This document shows, one piece after another, positions 7,054-8,350 of a stretch of DNA of 8,350 bases (its first letter is position 1; every line of letters begins with the position of its first letter). A model generated the notes under the pieces. The model saw nothing but the letters and a program-made list of their open reading frames with translations, did no database searches and had not been told where the DNA came from. Source of the stretch: Alphaproteobacteria bacterium (GTDB lineage: Bacteria; Pseudomonadota; Alphaproteobacteria; Micavibrionales; UBA2020). The DNA lies in contig JAGXAX010000054.1 in NCBI GenBank assembly GCA_018971405.1, positions 1 through 8,350 on the forward strand, given 5' to 3'. A program made the position numbers and the translations under genes.

Positions 7054-8350
7054 CTACCGCGCGCGCACCAACTCGTACAAAGCGACGGCCGCCGCATTCG
7101 AGACATTCAGGCTGCCGATGGGCGGCTGCGTCGGCAGGTGCGCCAGCGCGTCGCAGTTTTGCGCCACGAGACGGCGAAGCCCTGCGCCCTCCGCACCCAG
7201 CACCAGGGCGGTTTTGCCGGCCAGTTTCATTTGTGCCAGCGTTTCTTTCCCCTCCTCGGCGAGGCCGATGCAGAAGAAGCCCGCTTCCTTCAGCTGTTCG
7301 AGCGTGCGGCTCAGGTTCACTTCGCGGACCAGCGGCACATGCTCGACCGCGCCCGAGGCGGATTTCGCCAGCGTGCCCGTCGTTTCCGGCGCATGGATCT
7401 TTTGCATGACGACGCCGATGGCGCCGAAGGCGGCGGCGGAGCGCAGGATCGCGCCGACGTTGTGCGGATCCGTCACCTGATCGAGCACCATCACGACCGC
7501 GTTGTCGGGCGCGTTGACGAGTATGTCCGCAAGGAAGGTTTCCTCCAGCGGCTGGCAGTCGAGCAGCACGTCCTGATGCACAGCGTCGCGCGGCAGCAGA
7601 CGCTCGATGTCTTCTTTCTCGACGGTCACGACCTCCGGCAGCGCGATGCCGTTCATTTGCGCGTCCTGCCATGCTTCCTGCAGGCTTTCGAATCCGCGCG
7701 CCGTGCAGAGCAGGCGCTGGTGAACGCGCTTCGGGTTGAGAAGCGCCTGCGTCACCGCGTGGATGCCGAAGAGATATGCAGAGGAGGGGGCGCCGTAGGA
7801 CGGGCGGTCGGATTTCAGCTTGCGGGTGGCGTCTTGCTGCCGGGTGGAATATTGTTCGGCGGGTTGTTCGTCGCGGGGTTCAAAGCGCTTTTGCGGGCGC
7901 TCGAAGCGCCTGCCTTCAAATTGTCTGTCTTCAAATCGCTTATCTTTACCGAAGCGCTTATCTTTGCCGAACGGCTTTTTGCCGCCGAACTTTTTATCTC
8001 CTTTCGGCTTGAATCCCCGCTCCTGCGAGCGGGAATCGGGGGCGTCGAAATTCCGGCGGGGCTTTTCCCTGAAGGCGTTGTTGTCACCGAAGCTTTTCTT
8101 GCGGTCGTCGCCGAATTTGGACTTTTTATACGGGCGGTCGCCACCGAACCCACCTTTGTAATCACTGTCGCGGCGCTCCGGACGTTGATCGCGGCCAAAG
8201 GAACGATCCCCTCTATCCCCTTCATTTCTCTTGCTAAAACCGCGCGAAGGCGGGCGTCCATAGGGTTTGTCGCCGCCGTTGTCGCGGTTTTTGGGGCGGT
8301 TGCCGAATTTTTGTCCGCCGCGGCGCGGTTTGGACTGGAAAGTTCTCTCT
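7054..8350 (-). CDS. rlmB: RlmB-type 23S rRNA (guanosine-2'-O-)-methyltransferase with a long basic N-terminal extension; 5' end beyond window
   Basis: This SpoU/TrmH-family SAM-dependent methyltransferase probably modifies G2251 of 23S rRNA. The frame runs without a stop from the window edge to TAG 7056-7054, giving 431 visible residues. The substrate-binding domain starts near visible residue 191 with AYLFGIHAVTQALLNP. The knotted SPOUT domain follows: VMVLDQVTDPHNVGAILRSA (motif 1), LVLGAEGAGLRRLV (motif 2) and IGSLNVSNAAAVALYELV (motif 3), all intact. A GTG at 7755 could give a 233-residue product, but it would cut into the conserved LFGIHAV, so it is unlikely to be the start. No ATG, GTG or TTG occurs in frame upstream of it in the window, so the true start lies beyond 8350. 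Visible residues 1-190 are low-complexity and rich in Gly, Arg, Lys, Asp and Phe, and probably disordered and RNA-binding. E. coli RlmB is about 243 residues. Confidence 0.93.
   Translation of the reverse strand, partial: ERTFQSKPRRGGQKFGNRPKNRDNGGDKPYGRPPSRGFSKRNEGDRGDRSFGRDQRPERRDSDYKGGFGGDRPYKKSKFGDDRKKSFGDNNAFREKPRRNFDAPDSRSQERGFKPKGDKKFGGKKPFGKDKRFGKDKRFEDRQFEGRRFERPQKRFEPRDEQPAEQYSTRQQDATRKLKSDRPSYGAPSSAYLFGIHAVTQALLNPKRVHQRLLCTARGFESLQEAWQDAQMNGIALPEVVTVEKEDIERLLPRDAVHQDVLLDCQPLEETFLADILVNAPDNAVVMVLDQVTDPHNVGAILRSAAAFGAIGVVMQKIHAPETTGTLAKSASGAVEHVPLVREVNLSRTLEQLKEAGFFCIGLAEEGKETLAQMKLAGKTALVLGAEGAGLRRLVAQNCDALAHLPTQPPIGSLNVSNAAAVALYELVRAR
7936..7971 (-). repeat. Two tandem 18-bp units inside the rlmB extension
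   Basis: Plus-strand units at 7936-7953 and 7954-7971 share 16 of 18 bases (TCGCTTATCTTTACCGAA and GCGCTTATCTTTGCCGAA). On the coding strand each encodes FGKDKR, giving KPFGKDKRFGKDKRFED. The unit is a whole number of codons, so gain or loss of copies keeps the frame. This suggests the extension has grown by in-frame slippage or duplication. Confidence 0.8.
8011..8037 (-). repeat. REP-like palindrome inside the rlmB extension
   Basis: Plus-strand CCCGCTC (8016-8022) and GAGCGGG (8027-8033) form a perfect 7-bp GC-rich stem around the loop CTGC. The imperfect palindrome extends outward to GAATC on both sides, over 27 bp. It resembles short GATTCCCGC...GCGGGAATC palindromes that are scattered as repeats in many proteobacterial genomes. 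It codes for part of DSRSQERGF in frame. Only one copy is present here, so its status as a dispersed repeat is unproven. Confidence 0.45.

Noticed and set aside
5771..7672. A 633-codon minus-strand frame spanning sdhE, cobS and part of rlmB
   Set aside because: It crosses three well-supported genes in other frames, its composition is Arg/Ala-rich and no family is recognisable. It is a frame shadow.
7054..7755. Taking GTG 7755 as the start of rlmB (233 residues)
   Set aside because: It would remove LFGIHA from the conserved start of the substrate-binding domain. The same frame continues upstream for 198 codons without a stop.
7815..8261. A 148-codon minus-strand frame starting MDARLRAVLARE
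   Set aside because: It overlaps the rlmB extension in another frame. The rlmB frame is continuous with a conserved domain and runs open to the window edge, which explains the region better.

Overview
The window is GC-rich (roughly 60% by eye) and densely packed bacterial chromosome, almost certainly from an alphaproteobacterium. The evidence is a CobS-type AAA+ ATPase of the aerobic (CobNST) family, the recG/sdhE divergent pair common in that class, and the alphaproteobacterial style of RlmB and of the FliL-like protein. Nothing marks it as mobile: I see no transposase, integrase, phage gene, tRNA, rRNA or CRISPR array. The genus cannot be fixed from this stretch.

Layout from left to right. 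(1) Minus strand: the 5' part of an unrecognised membrane-anchored or secreted protein (1-230), 9 bp behind an AI-2E family membrane protein (240-1370). (2) A 69-bp divergent intergenic region with a consensus -10 box serves a 501-residue APC-superfamily amino acid permease on the plus strand (1440-2945). (3) A small exported FliL-like protein (3012-3518, plus) converges on recG (3520-5604, minus) with a 1-bp gap. (4) recG is divergent from sdhE (5648-5926, plus), which is followed by cobS (5990-7051, plus). (5) cobS converges, with a 2-bp gap, on an RlmB-type 23S rRNA 2'-O-methyltransferase (7054 to beyond 8350, minus).

Most genes are single-purpose housekeeping functions: transport, replication-fork rescue, succinate dehydrogenase maturation and rRNA methylation. 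They do not form one pathway. No complete new system is visible. The most notable points are at the right-hand end. The rRNA methyltransferase frame stays open to the window edge, giving at least 198 residues of almost purely low-complexity basic G/R/K/D/F-rich sequence before the conserved domain. That stretch contains an 18-bp tandem duplication and a REP-like palindrome. The second notable point is a CobS-like ATPase with no cobT beside it and with a family-typical loop replaced. Gaps between genes are all under 70 bp, and I see no convincing intrinsic terminator in any of them.
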